Source of the DNA: Bacteroidota bacterium
GTDB taxonomy: Bacteria; Bacteroidota; Bacteroidia; Chitinophagales; Chitinophagaceae
Assembly (NCBI GenBank): GCA_947461015.1
Contig: CANHIR010000113.1
Location: 1-6,332, forward strand
Direction of reading: 5' to 3'
Length of the DNA: 6,332 nucleotides
In this document: positions 1-5,798 of the stretch, one piece after another
Layout: each line of letters begins with the position of its first letter
How positions within the stretch are numbered: the stretch's first letter is position 1
Made by a program: the position numbers and the translations under genes
The notes under the pieces: model-generated
What the model saw: only the letters and a program-made list of their open reading frames with translations
What the model was told of the DNA's origin: nothing
Databases searched by the model: none

Positions 1-2
1 AC

Positions 3-275
3 AATTTAATAGCTAGTGATGGAACGGTTGCCATTCGTGTTTGTAAGGATAAATTTTGTCATGAATTAATACAACAGTTTGGCAAACCTATTGTAAGTAC
101 ATCTGCAAATATTTCTACATATCCCACACCGCTTTGTTTTAATGATATTTCAATGGATATTATAGAAGGCGTAAATTATGTGGTTAAGCATCGAAGGGAA
201 GAAACCGAATTACAACAACCTTCTTCCATTATTAAATGGGATGAAAATGGACAATTAATTATCATTAGACACTAG
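3..275 (+). CDS. tsaC: L-threonylcarbamoyladenylate synthase (Sua5/YrdC/TsaC family), C-terminal part
   Basis: This is the last 90 residues of a protein whose start lies outside the window. Enzymes of this family make threonylcarbamoyl-AMP from threonine, bicarbonate and ATP, the first step of t6A37 formation in ANN-decoding tRNAs, in the cytoplasm. Visible family marks are the stretch DGTVAIRV (visible residues 6-13), GKPIVSTSANIS (27-38), whose STSAN core is the hallmark nucleotide-binding segment, and the closing PSSIIKW...GQLIIIRH, which is the usual end of the YrdC fold. The protein stops there, so the extra C-terminal domain of long Sua5 proteins is absent and this is the short single-domain type. 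Reading frame 3 is open from the window edge to TAG at 273-275. The next gene starts 31 bases downstream, so co-transcription is likely. The TsaC versus Sua5 name is a convention; the family call is firm. Confidence 0.88.
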   Translation, partial: NLIASDGTVAIRVCKDKFCHELIQQFGKPIVSTSANISTYPTPLCFNDISMDIIEGVNYVVKHRREETELQQPSSIIKWDENGQLIIIRH

Positions 276-306
276 TATTTCGCACATAAAAAAGAAAATT
301 CACTGC
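273..306 (+). promoter_or_regulatory. A-rich leader of the GT9 gene, with a block shared with the miaA leader
   Basis: The spacer after the tsaC stop holds TAGTATTTC followed by GCACATAAAA (282-291) and then an A-rich run up to the ATG at 307. The same TAGTA and GCACATAAAA blocks occur before miaA (3439-3455). There is no Shine-Dalgarno sequence, which is normal for Bacteroidota, where A-rich leaders are usual. It might be a translation-initiation leader or a weak promoter -7 region. No good TTTG -33 element sits at the expected distance upstream, so I do not call a promoter. Confidence 0.3.
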
Positions 307-1329
307 ATGCAAAAAATTGGGGTAATACAAACAGCTTTTATTGGAGATGTAGTATTAAGCACCGCATTATTAGCGTCCTTGCACAATAAATATCCAACTG
401 CTCAAATTGACATGGTGGTCAGAAAAGGCAATGAAGCCTTATTTACAAATCATCCTTTTGTAAATAAGGTGATTGTTTGGGATAAGCAGCAAAAAAAATA
501 TGTCAATTGGATAAAGGTGCTTCAACAACTTAGAGCTCAACAATATGATGTACTAATAAATGTGCAAAGATATGCTGCTACTGGATTATGGACCGCTTTA
601 AGTAAGGCTAAAATAAAAATAGGCTTCAACAAAAATCCTTTTTCTTTTTTGTTTACCCATAAAGTAAAACATGAAGAAATGCAGCCTGGTTTGCATGAAA
701 TACAAAAAAATCACGCATTACTTAAAGTGTTGGACGAGGACATTCAATTAGGGAAACCCACCTTATATCCATCGCCTTCCGATTTCGAAAAAGTAAAACC
801 ATTACAATTAGTACCCTATATATGTATTGCACCTGCATCGGTTTGGTTTACCAAACAATTCCCTTTAGCGCAATGGGTGCAATTTTTAAATGGTTTAGAT
901 TTTGAAGGAAATGTATATATCATTGGCGGCCCTAATGACAAAAGTATTGGGGATCAAATTTTAAACGCAGTTGCCAGTGATGCTAAAATAAAAAATAGGG
1001 TCATAAATGTAGCTGGGCAATTTCATTTTTTAAGTTCGGCTGCATTGCAAAAAAATGCAGTCTTGAATTTTGTGAATGATTCTGCACCCATGCACTTTGC
1101 TTCCGCTGTAAATGCCCCAGTAGTGGCCATTTATTGCTCCACAATTCCCAATTTTGGGTACGGTCCTTTATCCTCCCAATCATTTATAGTGCAAACTGAA
1201 AACGAGTTGCCTTGTAAGCCCTGCGGCATTCATGGTAAAAAAGCCTGTCCATTAGGGCATTTTAATTGTGCCATGACCATTCAAATGCAACAATTGTATG
1301 CTCCTTTGCTTCAAATGCAGCAACATTAG
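307..1329 (+). CDS. Glycosyltransferase family 9 protein (ADP-heptose:LPS heptosyltransferase-like)
   Basis: A 340-residue GT-B fold glycosyltransferase of family GT9. Members transfer heptose or a similar sugar from a nucleotide donor to lipid A-core or another surface glycan at the inner face of the cytoplasmic membrane. The N-terminal half has the acceptor-side motif FIGDVVLSTALL (residues 11-22), where D14 corresponds to the catalytic Asp of WaaC. The C-terminal donor half has IAPASVWFTK (174-183), a GG turn (207-208) and NDSAPMHFASA (257-267), the family's D-S-G-P-M-H motif with Ala replacing Gly. Four cysteines close to the C terminus (303, 306, 314, 321; spacing C-x2-C-x7-C-x6-C) match a cysteine patch common in GT9 proteins. 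There is no signal peptide or membrane helix. The ATG at 307 places the Rossmann strand KIGVIQ right at the start, as in the family. The sugar and acceptor cannot be read from sequence, so no gene symbol is given. Confidence 0.88.
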   Translation: MQKIGVIQTAFIGDVVLSTALLASLHNKYPTAQIDMVVRKGNEALFTNHPFVNKVIVWDKQQKKYVNWIKVLQQLRAQQYDVLINVQRYAATGLWTALSKAKIKIGFNKNPFSFLFTHKVKHEEMQPGLHEIQKNHALLKVLDEDIQLGKPTLYPSPSDFEKVKPLQLVPYICIAPASVWFTKQFPLAQWVQFLNGLDFEGNVYIIGGPNDKSIGDQILNAVASDAKIKNRVINVAGQFHFLSSAALQKNAVLNFVNDSAPMHFASAVNAPVVAIYCSTIPNFGYGPLSSQSFIVQTENELPCKPCGIHGKKACPLGHFNCAMTIQMQQLYAPLLQMQQH

Positions 1330-1337
1330 TACATTTG
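1305..1337 (+). promoter_or_regulatory. Bacteroidota-type promoter for cca, inside the 3' end of the GT9 gene
   Basis: TTTG at 1305-1308, a 21-base spacer, and TACATTTG at 1330-1337 match the Bacteroidota primary sigma factor consensus (TTTG at -33, about 17-23 bases, TAnnTTTG at -7) at every defined position. The -7 box overlaps the last base of the GT9 stop codon and ends four bases before the cca ATG. Transcription would begin at or next to the start codon, giving a leaderless or nearly leaderless mRNA. The match is seen directly; activity is inferred. Confidence 0.5.
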
Positions 1338-1341
1338 CGGC

Positions 1342-2763
1342 ATGGAGTTAAAACTCACATCTAGAGAAACTGAACTATTAAAAGCAGTGGCCCAAGCCGC
1401 CGCTAAAATAGGGGTACCAGCTTTTGCGGTGGGTGGCTTTGTGCGCGATAAAATTTTAGATCGTCCAACAAAGGACATTGATGTGGTTTGTATAGGTGAC
1501 GGGATGGCATTGGCGCAAGCATTTTCTAAATTATTTCATCCAACACCGCCTGTTTCTTTATTTAAAACTTTTGGAACGGCTCAAGTAAAATTTGATGATA
1601 TTGAAATTGAATTTGTGGGTGCAAGAAAAGAAAGTTATGCGCGTCATAGTCGCAAACCCGAAGTAAGCCCAGGCACAATTGAGGATGATCAAAACCGAAG
1701 AGACTTTACAGTCAATGCTTTAGCCATTGCATTAAACGTGGAACATTTTGGACATATTATTGATCCTTTTGGCGGTCTGGAAGATTTAAAAAATAAAATT
1801 TTAAAAACGCCATTATCACCTGCACAAACATTTGACGATGATCCTTTGCGTATGATGCGTGCTATTCGATTTGCAACGCAATTGGATTTTACCATCACCG
1901 ATAAAACCTTTAAAGGAATACAACAAATAGCAGATAGAATTAGTATTGTTTCCCAGGAACGCATCACCGATGAGTTACAAAAAATAATGATGACCAACAC
2001 CCCATCAAAGGGTTGGTATTTGTTAAAAAAAACAGGGTTGTTACAACATATTTTTCCTTTGCTATTGCAATTGGAAGGTGCTGAAACATTGGATGGCATT
2101 GGACATAAGGATAATTTTTCGCATACCCTTCAAGTGTTGGATAATGTGGCGGCAACTTCGGATGACATTTGGTTAAGATGGGCTGCTTTACTACATGATA
2201 TTGCAAAACCAAAAACAAAAAGATTCGAGCCTGGCTTTGGATGGACCTTTCATGGACACGAAGTAGTGGGAGCAAGAATGGTGCCAAAAATATTTACGCA
2301 ATTAAAATTGCCGTTAAATGAAAAAATGAAAATGGTGCAAAAGTTAGTGGCATTGCATTTGCGTCCTATTTCATTAACCAAGGAAAATGTAACCGATAGT
2401 GCCATTAGAAGATTATTGTTTGATGCCGGTGATGATATTGAATCCTTAATGTTATTATGTGCAGCCGACATTACAAGTAAAAATCAAAATAAAGTAAAAC
2501 GCTATTTGCAAGGCTTTGAATTTGTGAAAGTACGTTTACAAGAAGTAGAAGAAAAGGATAGCATTCGCAACTGGCAACCTCCAATTTCTGGCGAAATGAT
2601 CATGCAAATTTTTAATATTACCCCCTCAAAACAAGTAGGTATTATCAAGGACGCCATTAGGGAAGCAATATTGGATGGCGTTATTCCCAATGAACACAAT
2701 GCCGCTTATGATTTTATGTTGAAAGAAGCTGCTCAACTAGGCTTATTTCCTGTAATAAAATAG
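1342..2763 (+). CDS. cca: CCA tRNA nucleotidyltransferase (class II) with HD domain
   Basis: A 473-residue cytoplasmic enzyme that adds or repairs the 3'-terminal CCA of tRNA from CTP and ATP without a template. The class II head domain shows AVGGFVRD (residues 29-36), the metal-binding pair D45-x-D47 in KDIDVV, RRDFTVNALA (119-128), DPFGG (141-145) and DDPLRMMRAIRF (166-177). The neck has ERITDEL (206-212). An HD phosphohydrolase domain follows, with LLHDIAKP (H285, D286), HGHE (304-307), H339 and D376. CCA enzymes with HD domains can show phosphohydrolase or phosphodiesterase activity, but that is family knowledge and not shown here. The length is normal for this two-part architecture. The ATG at 1342 is 12 bases after the GT9 stop and leaves about 28 residues before the first motif, as usual. 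Poly(A) polymerase I shares the head domain, but the HD domain and the single copy visible here favour a CCA enzyme. Confidence 0.93.
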   Translation: MELKLTSRETELLKAVAQAAAKIGVPAFAVGGFVRDKILDRPTKDIDVVCIGDGMALAQAFSKLFHPTPPVSLFKTFGTAQVKFDDIEIEFVGARKESYARHSRKPEVSPGTIEDDQNRRDFTVNALAIALNVEHFGHIIDPFGGLEDLKNKILKTPLSPAQTFDDDPLRMMRAIRFATQLDFTITDKTFKGIQQIADRISIVSQERITDELQKIMMTNTPSKGWYLLKKTGLLQHIFPLLLQLEGAETLDGIGHKDNFSHTLQVLDNVAATSDDIWLRWAALLHDIAKPKTKRFEPGFGWTFHGHEVVGARMVPKIFTQLKLPLNEKMKMVQKLVALHLRPISLTKENVTDSAIRRLLFDAGDDIESLMLLCAADITSKNQNKVKRYLQGFEFVKVRLQEVEEKDSIRNWQPPISGEMIMQIFNITPSKQVGIIKDAIREAILDGVIPNEHNAAYDFMLKEAAQLGLFPVIK

Positions 2764-2764
2764 T

Positions 2765-2788
2765 AATTTAGCGTTTCAAAATTAGCGT
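2765..2788 (+). repeat. Short direct repeat in the leader of the PRiA4_ORF3-like gene
   Basis: AATTTAGCGT (2765-2774) and AAATTAGCGT (2779-2788) match at 9 of 10 positions with a 4-base gap, and the second copy abuts the ATG at 2789. The first copy with the preceding T (TAATTTAG, 2764-2771) also resembles a TAnnTTTG -7 box with one mismatch, but no TTTG lies at the right distance upstream. It could be a duplicated -7-like element, a small operator, or chance in AT-rich DNA. Confidence 0.35.
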
Positions 2789-3430
2789 ATGGCCATTTTA
2801 AAGTTTAGGGTGTATTGGGAGGAGGATGATGCAATCTATAGAGACGTTTTAGTAAAGCATACACAAAGTTTTATATCACTTCACGAGATTATCTTAAAAT
2901 CGTTTGAGTTTGATCAATTACATGCGGCAACTTTTTATAGGAGCAATGATATTTGGAAAAGAGGAAGAGAAATTAGCAAAGAAGTATATGAAAAGGAATA
3001 TGTAGTCCCTCCATTAATGATGAGCGAGACGGCAATTGGAACCGAAATTATTGATACCAATCAACACTTTATTTATGTGTATGATTTTGCAAAAACCTGG
3101 ACTTTTTTAATTGAGTTAATACAAGTAATAAAAAATTCCGATGCCGATTTAACATTAGACTACCCAATGGTTTCAAGAACCGAAGGAGTTGGACCTATGC
3201 AATACGGTTCCAAAGGTTTATTAGGAAAGAATTTTGCAGACATTGAAGAGAAATATGATTTGTCTGAAGCAAAAGATGGATTTGGGGAAGAAGGTGAGGA
3301 TGCTGAAGGGGAAGACCATGAAGAGGATACTGATGACGACGCAGCCGATGAAGAGGATACGAATGCATCTGATGACGAAGGTGGCTCGGGTAATGGTGGC
3401 TACTTAGACGATTCTTTCGAAGCCTATTAA
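2789..3430 (+). CDS. PRiA4_ORF3-like domain protein with a highly acidic C-terminal tail
   Basis: A 213-residue cytoplasmic protein of unknown function. The N-terminal part (about 1-157) carries marks of the plasmid pRiA4b ORF-3-like family: a first beta-strand FRVYWEEDDAIYRDVLV (6-22), SLHEIILKSFEFDQLHAATF (30-49) with H32 and H45, and IYVYDFAKTW (95-104), corresponding to the family's YDFGDxW element. From residue 167 to 197, 20 of 31 residues are Asp or Glu, with no Lys or Arg after K162. A Gly/Ser-rich stretch follows and the protein ends LDDSFEAY. Databases often name this family 'IS1096 passenger TnpR', but no transposase or terminal repeat is visible here, so mobility is not implied. 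The gene sits 25 bases after cca and 33 before miaA, suggesting co-expression with tRNA-maturation genes. The family call is fairly sure; no biochemical role can be assigned. Confidence 0.75.
   Translation: MAILKFRVYWEEDDAIYRDVLVKHTQSFISLHEIILKSFEFDQLHAATFYRSNDIWKRGREISKEVYEKEYVVPPLMMSETAIGTEIIDTNQHFIYVYDFAKTWTFLIELIQVIKNSDADLTLDYPMVSRTEGVGPMQYGSKGLLGKNFADIEEKYDLSEAKDGFGEEGEDAEGEDHEEDTDDDAADEEDTNASDDEGGSGNGGYLDDSFEAY
3318..3378 (+). repeat. Imperfect tandem repeat coding the acidic tail
   Basis: The 13-base string ATGAAGAGGATAC occurs at 3318-3330 and again at 3348-3360, exactly 30 bases (ten codons) later and in the same reading frame, coding (H/D)EEDT both times. TGATGACGA at 3331-3339 recurs at 3370-3378, 39 bases later. 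This suggests the tail grew by duplication of a unit of about ten codons followed by divergence and a small shift in spacing. Confidence 0.6.
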
Positions 3431-3438
3431 TACCCGTG

Positions 3439-3463
3439 TAGTACTGCACATAAAACAAAAACA
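3439..3463 (+). promoter_or_regulatory. A-rich leader of miaA, with a block shared with the GT9 leader
   Basis: TAGTA (3439-3443), two bases, and GCACATAAAA (3446-3455) are followed by an A-rich run to the TTG start. The same two blocks, four bases apart, precede the GT9 gene at 273-291. A TTTC at 3415-3418 lies 20 bases before TAGTACTG, so a poor -33/-7 pair is possible, but it misses the consensus at several positions. The A-rich stretch is the likely ribosome-loading context, since no Shine-Dalgarno sequence is present. Confidence 0.3.
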
Positions 3464-4357
3464 TTGCCTGTAACTAAAACAGTATACATTATTGTAGGCC
3501 CTACGGCAGTAGGCAAAACAGCATTTGCTATTTCATTGGCACAGGCTTTACAGACCGAAATTATTTCGGCTGATGCAAGACAATGCTATCAAGAAATGAA
3601 TATTGGTGTTGCGAGGCCAACCAAAAATGAATTAGCATTAGTCCCGCATTATTTTATTGCTAGTCATTCCATAAATGAAACGATAAACGCTTCGGTGTTT
3701 GAGCAATATGCGCTTGAAAAAGTAGACGAACTTTTTAAAACGAAGGATGCGGTGGTCATGGTGGGCGGAACTGGATTATATATCAAAGCATTTTGTGAAG
3801 GCCTGGACATGATACCAAGTATTGACCCAACCATCAGAGAGGGTATTATCAATCAATATGAAAAGTTAGGTTTAAGGTGGTTGCAGAAGGAGGTTTCGGT
3901 TAAAGATCCAGCATATTGGGAAAAAGGAGAGCAACAAAACCCCCAAAGACTAATGCGTGCTTTGGAAGTGATGCTTGGCACCCAATCTTCTATTTTGAGT
4001 TTTCAACAAAAAACCAAAACGGCGCGCCCCTTTAATATTGTCAAAATTGGGATGGAAATGCCTAGGGAACAATTATATGAGCGAATCAATCAACGCGTTT
4101 TGAATATGGTGGAGGAAGGCTTGGAGCAAGAAGTAAAATCCCTTTTACCTTCCTTTCACTTAAATGCATTACAAACAGTTGGCTACAGTGAATGGCTGCC
4201 CTTTTTTGAAGGAAATGCCCAAAAATCCAAGGTTGTTGAAAGTATTCAGCAAAATACAAGGCATTATGCTAAAAGGCAAATGACCTGGTTTAAAAAAGAC
4301 GCTGAAATTAAGTGGTACCAGGCATCTAGTATTAGCACCGACCATATAATTCCGTAG
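3464..4357 (+). CDS. miaA: tRNA dimethylallyltransferase MiaA
   Basis: A 297-residue cytoplasmic enzyme that transfers the dimethylallyl group of DMAPP to N6 of adenine 37 in tRNAs reading codons that begin with U, giving i6A37 (the substrate of MiaB). Motifs in order: P-loop GPTAVGKT (12-19), SADARQCYQEMNIGVARP (35-52) with the catalytic Asp at 37, GGTGLYIKAF (101-110), QRLMRALEV (161-169), TVGYSEW (238-244) and TRHYAKRQMTWF (265-276). In the second motif most homologues have Asp-Ser; here Ala38 replaces Ser. The length is normal (about 300). The start is TTG at 3464: the frame upstream runs to a stop at 3428-3430 with no ATG or GTG, and the first in-frame ATG (codon 45) lies beyond the P-loop. 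The gene follows the PRiA4_ORF3-like gene by 33 bases and probably ends this transcription unit. Confidence 0.95.
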   Translation: MPVTKTVYIIVGPTAVGKTAFAISLAQALQTEIISADARQCYQEMNIGVARPTKNELALVPHYFIASHSINETINASVFEQYALEKVDELFKTKDAVVMVGGTGLYIKAFCEGLDMIPSIDPTIREGIINQYEKLGLRWLQKEVSVKDPAYWEKGEQQNPQRLMRALEVMLGTQSSILSFQQKTKTARPFNIVKIGMEMPREQLYERINQRVLNMVEEGLEQEVKSLLPSFHLNALQTVGYSEWLPFFEGNAQKSKVVESIQQNTRHYAKRQMTWFKKDAEIKWYQASSISTDHIIP

Positions 4358-4445
4358 GTTTACGCGCTATTTATTACATTATTTTAAGTGGAATTGTGGC
4401 AATTTGGCTTAATTTTAGATTCAATTTTAATTATAAATTTATTTT
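4358..4445 (+). promoter_or_regulatory. AT-rich intergenic region, likely promoter region of the M16 pair
   Basis: This 88-base gap is the longest spacer in the window and is strongly AT-rich near its 3' end. The best -7-like strings are TAATTTTA (4410-4417) and TAAATTTA (4434-4441). Candidate -33 partners are poor: TTTA at 4383-4386 lies 23 bases before the first, and TTTG at 4403-4406 lies 27 bases before the second. I therefore place a promoter here only by position. No hairpin with a T run is seen to mark a miaA terminator. Confidence 0.35.
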
Positions 4446-5777
4446 ATGCAGAAAAAAGTTTTGCTGTTTTTTGTATGCAGTTTAATTGTTGCTCAAATTT
4501 TTGCGCAATCACAAACCATACAGTTTGAAAAATATACCTTACCCAATGGGCTAAAGGTAATTTTACATGAGGATCATAGTGCACCTGTTGTAGCAGTAAC
4601 TGCTTTGTATCATGTGGGGTCTAAAAATGAGGACACTGCACGTACAGGTTTTGCCCATTTCTTTGAGCATTTATTGTTTGAAGGATCTGAAAACATTAAG
4701 CGTGGTGAATTTGACAAATATGTAACCAATGCAGGTGGTCAATTAAATGCCAATACTTCTCAAGACAGAACATTTTATTATGAGTTATTACCTTCTAACC
4801 AATTGGACTTAGGTTTATGGTTAGAGAGTGAGCGTATGATGCACGCTAAAATTGAACAAGTAGGTGTGAACACACAAAGAGAAGTGGTTAAAGAAGAAAA
4901 AAGAATGCGTATGGACAATCGTCCTTATGGTAGTTTCTTAAATGAGATGTTAAAGCGTAGTTTTAAAGTACATCCATACAAATGGTCACCCATTGGTAGC
5001 ATGGATCATTTGAATGCCGCTAAATTAGAAGAGTTCATAAAATTCTATAAAACCTATTATGTACCTGATAATTGTGTTTTGTCTATAGCAGGTGATTTTA
5101 ATAAAGCAGCGTTAAAGCAAAAAATTGAAGCTTATTTTGGTCCTATTGCCCGTGGCACCAATCCAATTGTAAGACCTTCTATAAAGGAACCAGCATTGGG
5201 TGGTGAAGTCAGAGATGTAATTGAGGACAATGTACAATTAGAAGGTGTTTTCCAAGCTTATCGTGCACCTAAACAAGGTGGAGAGGAATATTATGCATTT
5301 AATGTATTATCAAATATTTTATCTGGTGGTGCTTCTTCAAGAATGAATAAGACTTTGGTAGATGCGAAGCAATTAGCCGTAGCAGCCCAATCAGTTCCAT
5401 TCTTTAATGAGGACGAAGGTGTATTTATTGCTTTGGCCATTGCAAATGCAGGCGTAAAAGCCAATACTTTGGAGCAAAGTATGGATAGCGTGGTTGCAGA
5501 TTTAAAAACCAGTTTAGTTTCCGAAAGAGAATTCCAAAAAGTAAAGAATCAAATCACAACCGATCTAGTTTCAAGCAAGAGCACCATGGCGGGCATTGCT
5601 GAAAACCTAGCAAATTTTGAAGTGTATTTTGGAGATGCCAACTTAGTAAACACAGAATTAGAGAGGTACAATAAAGTAACAAGAGAAGATGTGTTAAAAG
5701 TGGCTAAGAAATATTTAAACAAGGACAATCGGGTGGTATTATATTATGTACCCAAAGCGAAAGCAGCAACTAAATAA
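4446..5777 (+). CDS. M16 family zinc metalloprotease, catalytic subunit, exported
   Basis: A 443-residue M16 (pitrilysin/insulinase/MPP-type) endopeptidase. Residues 1-20 form a signal peptide: a KK pair, a hydrophobic core and a probable cut at IFA/QSQ, so the mature enzyme is likely periplasmic. The zinc site is the inverted motif HFFEH (H71, E74 general base, H75), with the third ligand in REVVKEEKRM (E151, 76 residues after H75, the usual distance in the family). ANTSQDRTFYY (102-112) follows the motif as in homologues. The second M16 domain begins near residue 200 and contains AYRAP (271-275) and SGGASSRMNKTLVD (293-306), typical of the C-terminal half. The single-chain length of about 440 residues is that of half-size M16B enzymes, which work as dimers. 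The next gene, 21 bases downstream, encodes a related protein without the zinc motif, its probable partner. The substrate is unknown. Confidence 0.92.
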   Translation: MQKKVLLFFVCSLIVAQIFAQSQTIQFEKYTLPNGLKVILHEDHSAPVVAVTALYHVGSKNEDTARTGFAHFFEHLLFEGSENIKRGEFDKYVTNAGGQLNANTSQDRTFYYELLPSNQLDLGLWLESERMMHAKIEQVGVNTQREVVKEEKRMRMDNRPYGSFLNEMLKRSFKVHPYKWSPIGSMDHLNAAKLEEFIKFYKTYYVPDNCVLSIAGDFNKAALKQKIEAYFGPIARGTNPIVRPSIKEPALGGEVRDVIEDNVQLEGVFQAYRAPKQGGEEYYAFNVLSNILSGGASSRMNKTLVDAKQLAVAAQSVPFFNEDEGVFIALAIANAGVKANTLEQSMDSVVADLKTSLVSEREFQKVKNQITTDLVSSKSTMAGIAENLANFEVYFGDANLVNTELERYNKVTREDVLKVAKKYLNKDNRVVLYYVPKAKAATK

Positions 5778-5798
5778 ATTGATTAATAAAATAATTGT

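Noticed and set aside
491..498. Run of eight A in the GT9 gene (and a similar run at 2025-2032 in cca) as a programmed frameshift site
   Set aside because: Both genes are full length and in frame through the run, with all downstream motifs in the same frame, so no frameshift is needed.
1689..2699. Four overlapping minus-strand open frames within cca
   Set aside because: Their products look like noise (Ser, Cys and Asn-rich, no motifs), they overlap each other, and the + strand carries all CCA-enzyme motifs across the same bases.
2789..3430. Insertion sequence suggested by the 'IS1096 TnpR passenger' family name
   Set aside because: No transposase, no terminal inverted repeats and no target-site duplication are visible around the gene, and base composition matches its neighbours.
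3195..3464. Minus-strand open frame of 89 codons rich in His, Leu and Pro
   Set aside because: It is the reverse complement of the Asp/Glu-rich tail: GAT/GAA-type codons read backwards give His, Leu, Pro and Ser. No family resemblance, and the + strand frame is a clear gene.
4021..4028. GGCGCGCC palindrome in miaA as a protein-binding site or cloning scar
   Set aside because: It lies inside intact miaA coding sequence in the expected frame; a single GC-rich palindrome is best taken as chance.
4358..4400. Rho-independent terminator after miaA
   Set aside because: No stem with a following T run can be drawn in the spacer; the sequence is AT-rich without a stable hairpin.
4401..4441. TTTG (4403-4406) with TAAATTTA (4434-4441) as the M16 promoter
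   Set aside because: The 27-base spacer is longer than the usual 17-23, and transcription would start within the coding sequence after the ATG.
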